Shown: one piece after another, positions 1 to 8,780 of the stretch
Numbering within the stretch: position 1 is the first letter of the stretch
Layout: every line of letters starts with the position of its first letter
NCBI GenBank assembly: GCA_016716405.1
Contig: JADJWK010000004.1
Coordinates: 682,001 to 746,000 of the forward strand
Reading direction: 5' to 3'
DNA length: 64,000 nucleotides
From: Candidatus Melainabacteria bacterium
GTDB lineage: Bacteria > Cyanobacteriota > Vampirovibrionia > Obscuribacterales > Obscuribacteraceae
Notes under the pieces: model-generated
Seen by the model: only the letters and a program-made list of their open reading frames with translations
What the model was told of the DNA's origin: nothing
Databases searched by the model: none
Position numbers and translations under genes: made by a program

Positions 1-1
1 C

Positions 2-559
2 CAGCCTTATTTTCTGCCTCTTGCAATGGCTTACGGCAAAGAGATGAGCGAAGCGGAATTGGCAACCTTCCTCAAGGACCCGGATACCGATTCCTGGAAG
101 GGATTTACTCTGCGCCTTAGGACATCTCTCGAGAAAGGCGCCCTCGAAAGACCCGAGGAAAGCAAGGGCATCGAATATAAACCGAAGGATAACGCCGATC
201 CTGCCCCTACTGGCGTCGAGGACGAGTATGATGACAGCTATGTTTATGCCAGCGTTGACAGGGCGATTCGTCAGGCTCTCGGGAAAGAGGCTTCCGCTTT
301 CTTGCATCCTCGAGACCCCGGGCGAGTCCTGCGCCCTGACGGCAAAGCCGTCTCGCAGACAGAGCTCGAGAAGCTCCTTCCCCGGCTGCAATCCGCTCGC
401 CTGCGGCTCCACGTTGTTCGGAGAGGCCAGCTCAAGGAGTGGACAATCTATCACTTCGCCCTGATGGACCCGGTCCTTGCCGGAGAGAACGGATTCAGCC
501 TGGTGCTCAAGGACTATCGGCCGAGGATCAGGAAAGAGAAATGGAATGTCGGCGGTTGA
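2..559 (+). CDS. hypothetical protein, 5'-truncated by the window edge
   Basis: The reading frame is open from the first complete codon of the window, so the true start probably lies upstream. An ATG at position 26 is only the first internal Met. The visible part (about 185 residues) is soluble and charged, with no signal peptide or membrane span, and ends in a TGA codon at 557-559. An acidic stretch rich in Asp, Glu and Tyr lies near the middle, followed by a mixed alpha/beta-looking C-terminal half. I recognise no family motif. About 250 bases without a convincing gene separate it from the next operon, so it need not be functionally linked to it. Confidence 0.6.
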   Translation, partial: QPYFLPLAMAYGKEMSEAELATFLKDPDTDSWKGFTLRLRTSLEKGALERPEESKGIEYKPKDNADPAPTGVEDEYDDSYVYASVDRAIRQALGKEASAFLHPRDPGRVLRPDGKAVSQTELEKLLPRLQSARLRLHVVRRGQLKEWTIYHFALMDPVLAGENGFSLVLKDYRPRIRKEKWNVGG

Positions 560-813
560 CCGTGCCATTACCGGCAGTATCAGCGGTTGAAGATCGCCGG
601 AACAGCAGCGGCAAGAATCCAGATCGAGGGGTCCATAAATAGCGCCCGGCTTGCCCGCCGCAATGTCAAGCAGCCTGCAATCGCCTGGAGTCGCTTGTCA
701 GCAGGAGCCGGGACTGGAATCCGCCCAAATATTCACGCTTAATTAGGGATTGGCAGCAATATCGCCCGAACCGGTTATCATGGTTCGACATCAAAACTAA
801 TACAGGTTGTTGC

Positions 814-2187
814 GTGACTGTGGCAACGAGGTCGGACACTTTCATCTGGAATCGCGAGGCGGAGTGCCTCGCCGGCAAAGAGCTGGAGACTCTGCAGCTC
901 GAGCGTCTGAAACGCATAGTCGAGCGCCTCTATGACAAGGTTCCTCTCTTCCGGGAACGCTGCCTGGAGGCGGGGGTTCAACCGGGCTCCTTGAAGAGCC
1001 TCGGGGATCTGGCCGGTTTTCCTTTCATGACCAAGTCGGATCTCAGGCAAACCTATCCCTTCGGGCTTTTCGCCGAGCCTTTGAGCAGGGTCAGACGTCT
1101 GCACGCCTCCTCGGGGACGAAGGGAAAACCGACGGTGGTCGGCTATACGGACAACGATCTGGCAACCTGGAAGGAAGCCTGCGCGCGTTCCCTGGCTTGC
1201 GCCGGCGCCCGGCCCGGCAATATCATCCACAACGCATACGGCTATGGTCTTTTCACCGGCGGTCTGGGTATGCATTATGGTGCCGAGAATTTCGGCGCCA
1301 CCGTGGTTCCGGCGTCCGGCGGTAGAACTCAGCAGCAAATCTTGCTTCTTCAAGATTTCCAGTCCCGCATTCTTCTCTCCACCCCCTCGTATGCGCTGAA
1401 TATCGCTTACACCATGAGCGACCTCGGCATTGCCAGAGACACCATCAAGCTCGAGATCGGGATATTCGGCGCCGAGCCATGGACCGAAGAACTTCGCGCG
1501 CAGATCGAGAACGATCTGAAAATCCAGGCCCTGGACATTTACGGTTTGAGCGAAGTCATGGGTCCGGGGGTTTCGATGGAATGCCTGGAAGGTCGCAACG
1601 GTCTGCACATCTGGGAAGATCTTTTCCTGCCTGAGATTATCGATCCGGGCAGCGGAGCACCTCTGCCGGAGGGCGAGGAAGGCGAGCTCGTCTTCACCAG
1701 CCTGGAGAAGGAAGCGATTCCGGTGGTCCGTTATCGAACCGGCGACATCTCCAGACTCTTCCGCGATCCCTGTCCCTGCGGGCGGACCATGGTTCGCATG
1801 CAGCGGGTGAAGGCAAGGCTGGACGACATGCTGATCATCCGGGGAGTGAACCTCTATCCTTCCGAGATCGAGAAAGTACTTCTCCAGATCGATAATCTGA
1901 CCCCTCACTATCAGCTGGTGGTGGAAAGAGCCCGTGCCCTCGACATTCTCAAAGTACAGGTGGAGGTCACCGAGGAGATGGTTCAAAAGTGGGGTCGATT
2001 CGATGACGGGCAGCTCGAGTTCGGACAGCTGGTCCGGCAGATCAAGGGAGTCTTGAAAGATAGCCTCGGTCTCACCGCCGATGTCGAGCTGATGAAGCCG
2101 AGAACCATTCCCCGAAGCGAGGGCAAAGCAGTACGTGTACTCGACCGTCGCAACGAGAGCAGAGAGACCAGCCAGGAGAAAAAATGA
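814..2187 (+). CDS. paaK: phenylacetate-CoA ligase family protein (PaaK-like)
   Basis: An adenylate-forming enzyme of the PaaK branch, expected to activate phenylacetate or another aryl/acyl carboxylate to its CoA thioester using ATP. Visible marks are the nucleotide-binding loop HASSGTKGKPT near residue 100, the YGLSEVMGPG segment, the YRTGDIS hinge region and a CPCGRT Cys pair near residue 325 that many PaaK proteins carry. Length (457 residues) is slightly above the usual 430-440. The start is a GTG at 814; a second GTG two codons later is possible. The stop overlaps the next ATG as ATGA, implying translational coupling with the thioesterase. The family is clear, but the exact acid substrate cannot be read from the sequence. 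Confidence 0.85.
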   Translation: MTVATRSDTFIWNREAECLAGKELETLQLERLKRIVERLYDKVPLFRERCLEAGVQPGSLKSLGDLAGFPFMTKSDLRQTYPFGLFAEPLSRVRRLHASSGTKGKPTVVGYTDNDLATWKEACARSLACAGARPGNIIHNAYGYGLFTGGLGMHYGAENFGATVVPASGGRTQQQILLLQDFQSRILLSTPSYALNIAYTMSDLGIARDTIKLEIGIFGAEPWTEELRAQIENDLKIQALDIYGLSEVMGPGVSMECLEGRNGLHIWEDLFLPEIIDPGSGAPLPEGEEGELVFTSLEKEAIPVVRYRTGDISRLFRDPCPCGRTMVRMQRVKARLDDMLIIRGVNLYPSEIEKVLLQIDNLTPHYQLVVERARALDILKVQVEVTEEMVQKWGRFDDGQLEFGQLVRQIKGVLKDSLGLTADVELMKPRTIPRSEGKAVRVLDRRNESRETSQEKK

Positions 2188-2633
2188 AAACAGGGATTAG
2201 CGTAGGACAGACAGCCGAGCTGGAAGTCGAAATCACCCCCGATATGACCGCGGCTTTCGAAGGGATCACCGTCCACGACCTCTACTCGACCTCCTGCCTG
2301 GTCCATCATATGGAGTTCGCCGCCCGCAAGCTCATCCTCGACTACCTCGAGCCCCACGAGGAGGGTATGGGCTGTCATGTCCAGGTTTCTCACCTGGCCC
2401 CGACCCGGCCCGGAATGCTGGTCAAATTGAGAGCCACCATAACCGATATCAGAGACAACAAGATCCACGCTGAAGTCGAAGCCAGCAATATTCGCGGAAA
2501 GATCGCCCGCGGTGAAGTCACCCAGGCGATCATCGAGAAGGAATGGCTGGAGAAGCGGATGAAAGAGTTGAGCATCGTTCAGAACATATCTGGCGAGTTT
2601 TCCCAGGGACAGCATGCCGAACAGACGGTCTGA
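2184..2633 (+). CDS. hotdog-fold acyl-CoA thioesterase, FlK-like
   Basis: A 149-residue single hotdog domain resembling fluoroacetyl-CoA thioesterase FlK. The triad positions known in FlK (Ser/Thr, Glu, His) have plausible counterparts here: Ser35 or Thr36, Glu44 in the HHMEFAARKL helix and His70 in the VSHLAPTRPG strand. The start overlaps the ligase stop by four bases, so both are probably made from one transcript. In this context it may recycle CoA from dead-end thioesters produced by the ligase and crotonases. Hydrolysis of fluoroacetyl-CoA itself is not implied, because most FlK-like proteins lack that specificity. Confidence 0.8.
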   Translation: MKTGISVGQTAELEVEITPDMTAAFEGITVHDLYSTSCLVHHMEFAARKLILDYLEPHEEGMGCHVQVSHLAPTRPGMLVKLRATITDIRDNKIHAEVEASNIRGKIARGEVTQAIIEKEWLEKRMKELSIVQNISGEFSQGQHAEQTV

Positions 2634-2695
2634 TTATGTATATCTTGACGGACCGGACGGACAGACAAGACAGATAGACCAGAAAGGAGCCGAAG

Positions 2696-3670
2696 ATGGC
2701 GCAATCCGTAGCACATGAACCACAGCTCAACGGCGCGACCCCGGAGTCTCTGGGCTTCAAGCGAATAATCTACGAGAAGAAAGGCTATATCGCCACCATC
2801 ACCATCAACCGTCCCGATGTTCTCAACTGTTTCGATATGCTCACCCTGAAGGAGCTTGCCGACGCCTATCAGGACGTCAGTCGGGATGACGAGATCTCGG
2901 TCCTGGTGATCACCGGCGCCGGAGACAGAGCGTTTTGCACCGGAGCCGACCTGAAAGAGCAGGAGGAGCAGATTCTCAGCAAGCCCAACAATTATTACAA
3001 ATGGATGTATCAGTTCATCGAGATGCATGACCGCCTGCGTAACATCGGCAAACCCACCATAGCCAGGTTGAACGGTATGGTGGTGGGGGGCGGCAACGAG
3101 CTCAATATGGCCTGTGACCTGGCTGTGGCTGCTGATCATGTCACTATCAAACAGGTCGGTGCCGCCCGGGGCTCAGTGGCCGCCGGGGGAGCCACTCAGT
3201 GGCTGCCGCTCATGGTGGGAGACCGGCGGGCGCGAGAGATCCTTTTGCTTTGCGAGAATATCGACGCATACACGGCACTCGACTGGGGGCTGGTCAATCA
3301 GGTAGTGCCATATTCGATGCTCGATCAGGCTGTGGATGAGCTGGCAGCCAAGCTACGCAACAAGCTCCCCGAGTGCACTCGTTATACGAAACAACAGCTC
3401 AATTTCTGGCGGGATTTCTCCTGGAGCATGACTATCGGTCACGCCCGGGACTGGCTCACCCTGCATGCCGGTCACTACGAGACCGCCCAGGGTCTCAGGG
3501 CCTTCCGCAAGAAGACCGAGCTCGATTATGCCGAGATCCATGCTCGCTCGGTAAAACAAGCTCCGGCACTGAACCAGGCAGCCTCGACCAGCAGCTGTCC
3601 GGCGTGTCAGTCCGAGATGCCCGAAAAGTTCATGTACTGCGGAAGTTGTGGAGCCAAGTTGGCTGGTTAG
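2696..3670 (+). CDS. crotonase-fold enzyme with C-terminal zinc ribbon
   Basis: A 324-residue enoyl-CoA hydratase/isomerase superfamily member. The crotonase core spans about residues 22-285, with oxyanion-hole segments FCTGADLKE near 80 and GGGNELNMACD near 131. One acidic residue equivalent to the first hydratase Glu is present (Glu135), but the second hydratase Glu is replaced inside RGSVAAGGATQW. That segment recalls BamA-type 6-oxocyclohexene-carbonyl-CoA hydrolases, so a ring-opening hydrolase is one possibility. After a low-complexity linker the protein ends in Cys301-x2-Cys304 and Cys315-x2-Cys318, a typical zinc ribbon that is unusual on a crotonase. It is the third gene of the CoA operon. 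Confidence 0.8.
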   Translation: MAQSVAHEPQLNGATPESLGFKRIIYEKKGYIATITINRPDVLNCFDMLTLKELADAYQDVSRDDEISVLVITGAGDRAFCTGADLKEQEEQILSKPNNYYKWMYQFIEMHDRLRNIGKPTIARLNGMVVGGGNELNMACDLAVAADHVTIKQVGAARGSVAAGGATQWLPLMVGDRRAREILLLCENIDAYTALDWGLVNQVVPYSMLDQAVDELAAKLRNKLPECTRYTKQQLNFWRDFSWSMTIGHARDWLTLHAGHYETAQGLRAFRKKTELDYAEIHARSVKQAPALNQAASTSSCPACQSEMPEKFMYCGSCGAKLAG

Positions 3671-3692
3671 CCAGGAAAACCAGGAGAATAAG

Positions 3693-4475
3693 ATGAACAA
3701 GACCACCTACAGAAATATCCTCACCGAACAGGACGGACCTCTGGGCATCGTCACCCTGCACCGCCCGAAAGTGCTCAATGCCCTCAGCCATGAGCTCATG
3801 GAGGAGCTGGTCAATGCTCTCGAAGAGTTCGACAATGAGGACGAGGTCAGAGTAATCATCCTTACCGGCTCCGAGCGCGCTTTTGCTGCCGGGGCAGACA
3901 TCTCTGAGATGTCCGAGGAAACCACTATCGGTATCATGCTCAAAGACCGGTTTTCCACCTGGGACCGCATCAGGAATATCAAGAAACCCATCGTCGCTGC
4001 GGTGAGCGGCTATGCTCTGGGCGGCGGCTGCGAGCTCATGATGAACTGTGACATCATCATCGCCTCCGAAACAGCCCAGCTCGGCCAGCCCGAGATCAAT
4101 ATCGGTGTCATCCCCGGTGCCGGCGGCACCCAGCGTCTCACCCGGGTCCTGGGCAAGCATAAAGCCATGGAGATGATCCTTACCGGCCGACCCATGACTG
4201 CAAGAGAAGCCCTTGAGCACGGACTGGTGAACAAAGTGGTGCCGGTGGAAGTCTATCTCGAAGAAGCAAAAGCCATGGCCCGGGAAATCGCCAAGAAGTC
4301 GCCGGTTGCCACCCGCCTGGCCAAGGAAGCGATTCTGAAGGTCTTCGATACCTCCATCTCGGATGGTCTCGCTTTCGAGCGAAAGAACTTCTATATGCTT
4401 TTCTCGTCCGAAGACCAGAAAGAAGGGATGAAAGCCTTTCTGGAGAAGCGACAACCGAGCTTCTCGGGGAAGTAG
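3693..4475 (+). CDS. enoyl-CoA hydratase (PaaF/Crt-like)
   Basis: A 260-residue crotonase with both catalytic glutamates of a true hydratase: Glu114 in GGGCELMMNCD and Glu134 in QPEINIGVIPGAGG. The oxyanion-hole loop FAAGADISEM is standard. It should add water across the double bond of 2-enoyl-CoA in beta-oxidation or the lower phenylacetate route. The frame is open to 3648, but the ATG at 3693 is preceded by AGGAG seven bases upstream and gives the family's normal N-terminus. It sits 22 bases after the zinc-ribbon crotonase. Confidence 0.88.
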   Translation: MNKTTYRNILTEQDGPLGIVTLHRPKVLNALSHELMEELVNALEEFDNEDEVRVIILTGSERAFAAGADISEMSEETTIGIMLKDRFSTWDRIRNIKKPIVAAVSGYALGGGCELMMNCDIIIASETAQLGQPEINIGVIPGAGGTQRLTRVLGKHKAMEMILTGRPMTAREALEHGLVNKVVPVEVYLEEAKAMAREIAKKSPVATRLAKEAILKVFDTSISDGLAFERKNFYMLFSSEDQKEGMKAFLEKRQPSFSGK

Positions 4476-4518
4476 ACGGGAAGGAGCTTTCGAAAGAATT
4501 TTTTGAGGAGAATAAGCG

Positions 4519-5316
4519 ATGAACGAAGAAAACATCCTGTTGACCGAGAAGAAAGGCAAAGTAGGGATAATCACCCTGAATCGTCCCGACAAGCTCAATG
4601 CCTTCAACGACGAGCTCACATTCAGATTGCAGGACGCCCTGAAAGAGATGGAGAAAGACAGCGGCGTTCGCTGCCTGGTGCTCACCGGCGCCGGACGCGG
4701 CTTCTGCTCGGGTCAGGATCTCCAGAGCCGGAGCGTCTCCCAGGAGATGGGCGAGCGCCCCAGTCTCGGTGACTCGATCAGAAGAAGATACAATCCGATC
4801 ATCATCCGCCTGAGACGCATTGAAAAACCGGTGATTGCCGCCGTCAACGGTGTTGCCGCCGGCGCCGGGGCCAGCCTGGCTTTTGCCTGCGATTTCAGGA
4901 TCGTCTCGCAGAAAGCTTCCTTCATTCAGTCTTTCACCCGGGTGGGCCTGGTTCCCGATTCGGGCTCGACGTTCCTCCTTCCCCGCCTGATTGGCGCCAC
5001 CAGGGCCTTCGAGCTCATGCTCACCGCCGACAAGCTCTCGGCGGACGACGCTCTGGCTCTCAATCTGGTCAATGAAGTGGTGCCCGAGGATTCGGTCATG
5101 GAAAAAGCGATGACCCTGGCAGAAAGACTTGCCAGCGGACCGACCAAGGCTTTCGGTCTGACCAAGAGAGCTTTCAACAAAGCTCTCTTCGACGACCTCG
5201 AAGAGCTGCTCGAATACGAGGCCTGCCTCCAGGAGATTGCCGGCCGCTCGGACGACTTCCAGGAAGGGGTCAAAGCTTTCGTAGAAAAGCGTGAGCCCGC
5301 CTATACGGGCGCCTGA
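4519..5316 (+). CDS. paaG: enoyl-CoA isomerase/hydratase, PaaG-like
   Basis: A 265-residue crotonase. The first hydratase Glu is absent (GAGASLAFACD instead), while Asp147 in VGLVPDSGST occupies the position of the catalytic acid of PaaG, the 1,2-epoxyphenylacetyl-CoA isomerase. The GFCSGQDL oxyanion loop is also PaaG-like. In PaaG this single-acid arrangement supports isomerisation and not hydration. It closes the CoA operon; GGAG of GAGGAGAAT lies upstream of the ATG. No PaaABCDE ring-epoxidase or PaaZ gene is nearby, so it may instead isomerise unsaturated acyl-CoAs. Confidence 0.78.
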   Translation: MNEENILLTEKKGKVGIITLNRPDKLNAFNDELTFRLQDALKEMEKDSGVRCLVLTGAGRGFCSGQDLQSRSVSQEMGERPSLGDSIRRRYNPIIIRLRRIEKPVIAAVNGVAAGAGASLAFACDFRIVSQKASFIQSFTRVGLVPDSGSTFLLPRLIGATRAFELMLTADKLSADDALALNLVNEVVPEDSVMEKAMTLAERLASGPTKAFGLTKRAFNKALFDDLEELLEYEACLQEIAGRSDDFQEGVKAFVEKREPAYTGA

Positions 5317-5323
5317 ATTCTAA

Positions 5324-5383
5324 CGAGATTTCTAGAGACGAGATTTCTAGAAGCCAGATCTCTAGAAGCGAGATCTCTAGAAG
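5324..5383. repeat. four-copy 15-bp tandem repeat between convergent genes
   Basis: Four imperfect 15-base units of the form cgagatytctagaag run head to tail just after the paaG-like stop and cover the last codons of the convergent TPR gene. Each unit contains TCTAGA and AGATCT/AGATTT sub-palindromes, so paired units could fold. There is no T-run of a classical terminator. Confidence 0.85.
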
Positions 5384-6585
5384 CCAGAGTCGCTGTCATT
5401 CACAGGCGGTCCGGGAGATTCGCCCGCTTCGGCACCTGAATTGGCACCTGAATCGCCGCCAGGCGCACCGCCGCCATTACCCCCGGTATCATAACCGCCA
5501 CCACCGTCATAGCCGGCTGGTCCGCCCTGGACCTCGAGCTGCTTGCGCATATATGGCGAAGGTTGAGCGATTTCGGGAGCAGTCTCGTTCGGTCTCAGGC
5601 TGTGCTCGATCCCGGTGATCCGGTCACGAACCTGCTGTATCCTGGGGTCCCTGGAATCGGGCGGCATCAGGCGAGCGAACTCCTTGTAATATTTCACCGC
5701 GGACGAGAAATGTTTCTCTGCCTCGAAGAGCATGCCAAGCTGCAGCCAGACTTCCGGATTCTCTTTGTTGTAATCGAGAGAGCGGAACCAGTTGTCGATC
5801 GCCCCCTGGTGATCGCCGATGCCCAGGCGGCAAACACCGATATCATGATAAATCCTGTCCAGGGGCTCGCCCTTCAAAATAGACTCGCTATGAAGAATCG
5901 CCTGAAACTGGTGAATGGCATCCGCCCAGCGTTTCATCTTCATCAGGCATTCGGCGTATTTCATCCAGCAGTCGGTCCAGGTCCAGGGAATCTTACCGAG
6001 AGCCCGTTTGTAATGAGTGGCGGCGACGGCGTACTGGCCCTCGGCATCGGACATGAGACCTCTAAGATAAGAGCAGCGCTCAGAGGAAGCCCTGTTCATC
6101 ATCGCCGAGGAGATACACTTGCGGGCCTCCACGAAATCATGATTACGGATATTGATCTCGGCCATCGCCACCCAGGCATCGGGAAGCGGCTCCACCGACT
6201 GCTGCACGGCTTTCTGCAAAGATAAAATCGCTTTCTTGTCCTGGAGGGTGATCATATAACAGATGCCGAGCCAGTAGTGGGACTGGGGGTGGTAGCCGTT
6301 ACGCGCGAAATAGACAGCCTGCGAGAAAGCATCTATGGCCCCGTCGAAGTCCTTGCGCTTCATCTTGGACAGCCCTTCTTCGAAATGGCTGTCGGCTGCC
6401 GATTCGGTGTGCTTGCCCTTGCGCCCGAACTTGGCATGGGCGCTTATTCCGGGGCATTCGGAAGGCACCTCCCAGAATGGCATAGCAGAAAGAAATGAGG
6501 CAAAGAGAAAGGAGACAAAAGGAAGCGGCAACAGTACCGACGCTCCCGATCTAAATCTTCCGAAAATCAATCTATTGAAAATCAT
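5377..6585 (-). CDS. exported TPR-repeat protein
   Basis: A 402-residue protein with a hydrophobic N-terminal segment (about residues 14-36) that looks like a long signal peptide or anchor. About six to seven TPR-type helix pairs follow (residues 60-320), recognisable by recurring W-x-x-LG, Y-x-x-A and A-x-x-x-Y-x-x-A-L patterns. The tail (about 345-402) is Gly/Ser/Pro-rich and disordered-looking. TPR arrays mediate protein-protein contacts, and no enzymatic domain is visible. The last codons lie inside the tandem repeat at 5324-5383. It is transcribed away from ligA's start, 11 bases after the ligA stop, so it probably shares the ligA transcript. Confidence 0.8.
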   Translation of the reverse strand: MIFNRLIFGRFRSGASVLLPLPFVSFLFASFLSAMPFWEVPSECPGISAHAKFGRKGKHTESAADSHFEEGLSKMKRKDFDGAIDAFSQAVYFARNGYHPQSHYWLGICYMITLQDKKAILSLQKAVQQSVEPLPDAWVAMAEINIRNHDFVEARKCISSAMMNRASSERCSYLRGLMSDAEGQYAVAATHYKRALGKIPWTWTDCWMKYAECLMKMKRWADAIHQFQAILHSESILKGEPLDRIYHDIGVCRLGIGDHQGAIDNWFRSLDYNKENPEVWLQLGMLFEAEKHFSSAVKYYKEFARLMPPDSRDPRIQQVRDRITGIEHSLRPNETAPEIAQPSPYMRKQLEVQGGPAGYDGGGGYDTGGNGGGAPGGDSGANSGAEAGESPGPPVNDSDSGF

Positions 6586-6596
6586 TGCTCTCGCTT

Positions 6597-8756
6597 CTAA
6601 CTGCTTTCCAGCATAGCAAGAAATTCATTTTCATCCAGAACCGCGACCCCCAGGCTCCGGGCCTTCTCGAGCTTGGACCCGGCTTTCTCCCCGGCTACGA
6701 CATAGTCGGTCTTCCTGGACACAGAGGAGGAAGCTTTCCCGCCTCTCGCCTTGATGGCGTCCTCGGCTTCCTTTCGCTCCATGCCTGCCAGGGTTCCGGT
6801 TATCACAAAAGTCTTGCCGGCGAAAGTCTGGGGGAGATCCGAGCCTTCCAGCTCGCTCTCGTCCTTCTCGGTAGCCACGCCCACGGCCTTCAGGTCTTCG
6901 ATCAGCTCGCGATTGTGCTGGTCCTGGAAAAACTCCACCACCGCTTCCGATATGGTCGGGCCGATACCATCGATAACAGCCATATCCTCGCTTCGGGCAG
7001 CAGCCAGCTCATCGATGCTGGCATATCGGCCCGCCAGGAGCTCAGCTCCCATTGTCCCCACATGCCTGATGCCCAGAGCATAGATCAGACGTTTGAGACC
7101 CCGCGTCCTGGATGCCTCCAGCTGGCTCAAGACATTCTTCGCCGACTTCTCGCCCATTCGCTCCAGACCGGTCAGGCTCTCCAGGCTGAGGCGGTAGAAA
7201 TCGGAAGGTCTCTCCACAAGCCCGGCCTTCACCAGCTGCTCAACCAGTACTTCGCCGACTCCTTCTATGTCCATGGCGTCACGGCTCACCCAGTGCTTGA
7301 GACGCCGCTCGATCTGGCTGCGGCAGCCATAAGTGTTCGGGCAGCGAACCACCACCTCTTCCCCGAATCGAACCAGAGCCGTGGCACAAACCGGACAGTG
7401 CTCGGGATAGACGAAAGGCTGGCTTCCTTCCGGGCGGGCTTTGAGAACGACGCTCACCACCTCGGGAATAATCTCTCCGGCTTTGCGCACCACGACGGTA
7501 TCGCCGGGCCGGGCGTCGAGCCGGGCGATCTGGCTGGCATTGTGGAGACTGGCCCGCTTCACCGTGGTCCCGGCCAGTTTCACGGGCTCGAGATTGGCTA
7601 CGGGTGTCACCGCGCCGGTTCGTCCGACATCGAAAGTAATCTCGAGAAGAACTGTCTCCGCCTCCTCGGGCGGATATTTGAAAGCAACTGCCCAGCGCGG
7701 GCTGTGCGATGTGGCTCCCAGGACGTTCCAGAGACGCCGGTCATCAAGCTTGACCACCACACCGTCGGTCTGATAGTCGAGACCGTGCCGGCGCTCATCG
7801 AAATCGCGGCAGTAGTCTTTGACAGCCTCGATCCCGCCCACCCGGCGCCAGTTGGGCTCTACTGAAAAACCGAAGGCCTCGAGAATCGCCATATTCTCGT
7901 GCTGCGTGCCGGGCTGGGCAAGGCGATCGTCGGTGACATAAACGAGATAAGTGAATAGAGCGAGCTTCCGGGATGCCGTCTTTTTAGGGTCCTTTTGCCT
8001 GAGAGAGCCGCTGGCTGCGTTTCTCGGATTGGCAAAGACCTGTTCGTTACTGTCTGCCAGCCTCTGGTTGAGAGCTACGAAGCTCGAGACAGGCATATAG
8101 ACCTCGCCGCGCACCTCCACCAGGGCCGGCACCACCAGGGCTTCTGCAGGAGACGAGCTCTCGCCAATCACACTCGAAGCGCCACCGGCTGCAGAGGCAG
8201 GCCCAGCGAATGTCCCGTCTGCAGAGACCCTGACAGGATTGAGCCGGGTCGGCAGGCTCTTGATGGTCTTCAGATTGAGGGTGACATCCTCACCGACAGC
8301 GCCATTACCCCTGGTGGCGCCCTCCACGAACTCGCCATTTCGGTATGTCAGAGCGATGGAGAGCCCGTCTATCTTGAGCTCGCAAACATAGTCGAGTGAA
8401 GCGTTCTCGTCCTCGATCTCGAGCCCTCGCAAAATGCGTTCCTGCCATTTCTCGAGATCATCGAAATTCATGGCATTAGCCAGACTCAAAAGCGGAATCC
8501 GGTGAGCAACCTCTTTGAAATCAGTGCTCGGCGGAGCCCCCACGCGCCCGGTCGGACTTCCCGGCAGAGCCAGCGCCGGAAAAGCGCTCTCGAGAGCCTC
8601 CAGCTCCCGGTAGAGCTCATCGAACTCAGAATCGCTTATCTCCGGATTATCCAGGACATAATAAGCGAAACGATGATGCTCGATAAGGCGGGAAAGCTCC
8701 TCGACCCTGGCTCGCGCCTCGTCGACGCTCCCGGTAATGGGGGGTACGCCTGTCAT
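6597..8756 (-). CDS. ligA: NAD-dependent DNA ligase LigA
   Basis: Seals nicks using NAD+ during replication and repair. The full domain set is visible: the Ia region with the HHRFAYYVLD helix, adenylation domain with nucleophile Lys128 in ELKIDG, OB fold, four-Cys zinc finger (CPVC ... CPNTYGC), helix-hairpin-helix repeats with the DIEGVGEVLVEQL segment, and a C-terminal BRCT domain (last about 80 residues). The frame extends upstream to a TTG at 8771, but the ATG at 8756 is preceded by GGAGAGG at good spacing, giving 719 residues. The family is usually about 670. Most of the excess is an Ala/Ser-rich insertion of about 35 residues (about 175-210) in the adenylation domain. Confidence 0.97.
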   Translation of the reverse strand: MTGVPPITGSVDEARARVEELSRLIEHHRFAYYVLDNPEISDSEFDELYRELEALESAFPALALPGSPTGRVGAPPSTDFKEVAHRIPLLSLANAMNFDDLEKWQERILRGLEIEDENASLDYVCELKIDGLSIALTYRNGEFVEGATRGNGAVGEDVTLNLKTIKSLPTRLNPVRVSADGTFAGPASAAGGASSVIGESSSPAEALVVPALVEVRGEVYMPVSSFVALNQRLADSNEQVFANPRNAASGSLRQKDPKKTASRKLALFTYLVYVTDDRLAQPGTQHENMAILEAFGFSVEPNWRRVGGIEAVKDYCRDFDERRHGLDYQTDGVVVKLDDRRLWNVLGATSHSPRWAVAFKYPPEEAETVLLEITFDVGRTGAVTPVANLEPVKLAGTTVKRASLHNASQIARLDARPGDTVVVRKAGEIIPEVVSVVLKARPEGSQPFVYPEHCPVCATALVRFGEEVVVRCPNTYGCRSQIERRLKHWVSRDAMDIEGVGEVLVEQLVKAGLVERPSDFYRLSLESLTGLERMGEKSAKNVLSQLEASRTRGLKRLIYALGIRHVGTMGAELLAGRYASIDELAAARSEDMAVIDGIGPTISEAVVEFFQDQHNRELIEDLKAVGVATEKDESELEGSDLPQTFAGKTFVITGTLAGMERKEAEDAIKARGGKASSSVSRKTDYVVAGEKAGSKLEKARSLGVAVLDENEFLAMLESS

Positions 8757-8780
8757 AAAGCCTCTCCGCAAACAAACTGA

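Noticed and set aside
6585..7865. 426-codon plus-strand open frame opposite ligA
   Set aside because: ligA is complete and canonical on the other strand; this is a shadow of GC-rich third positions.
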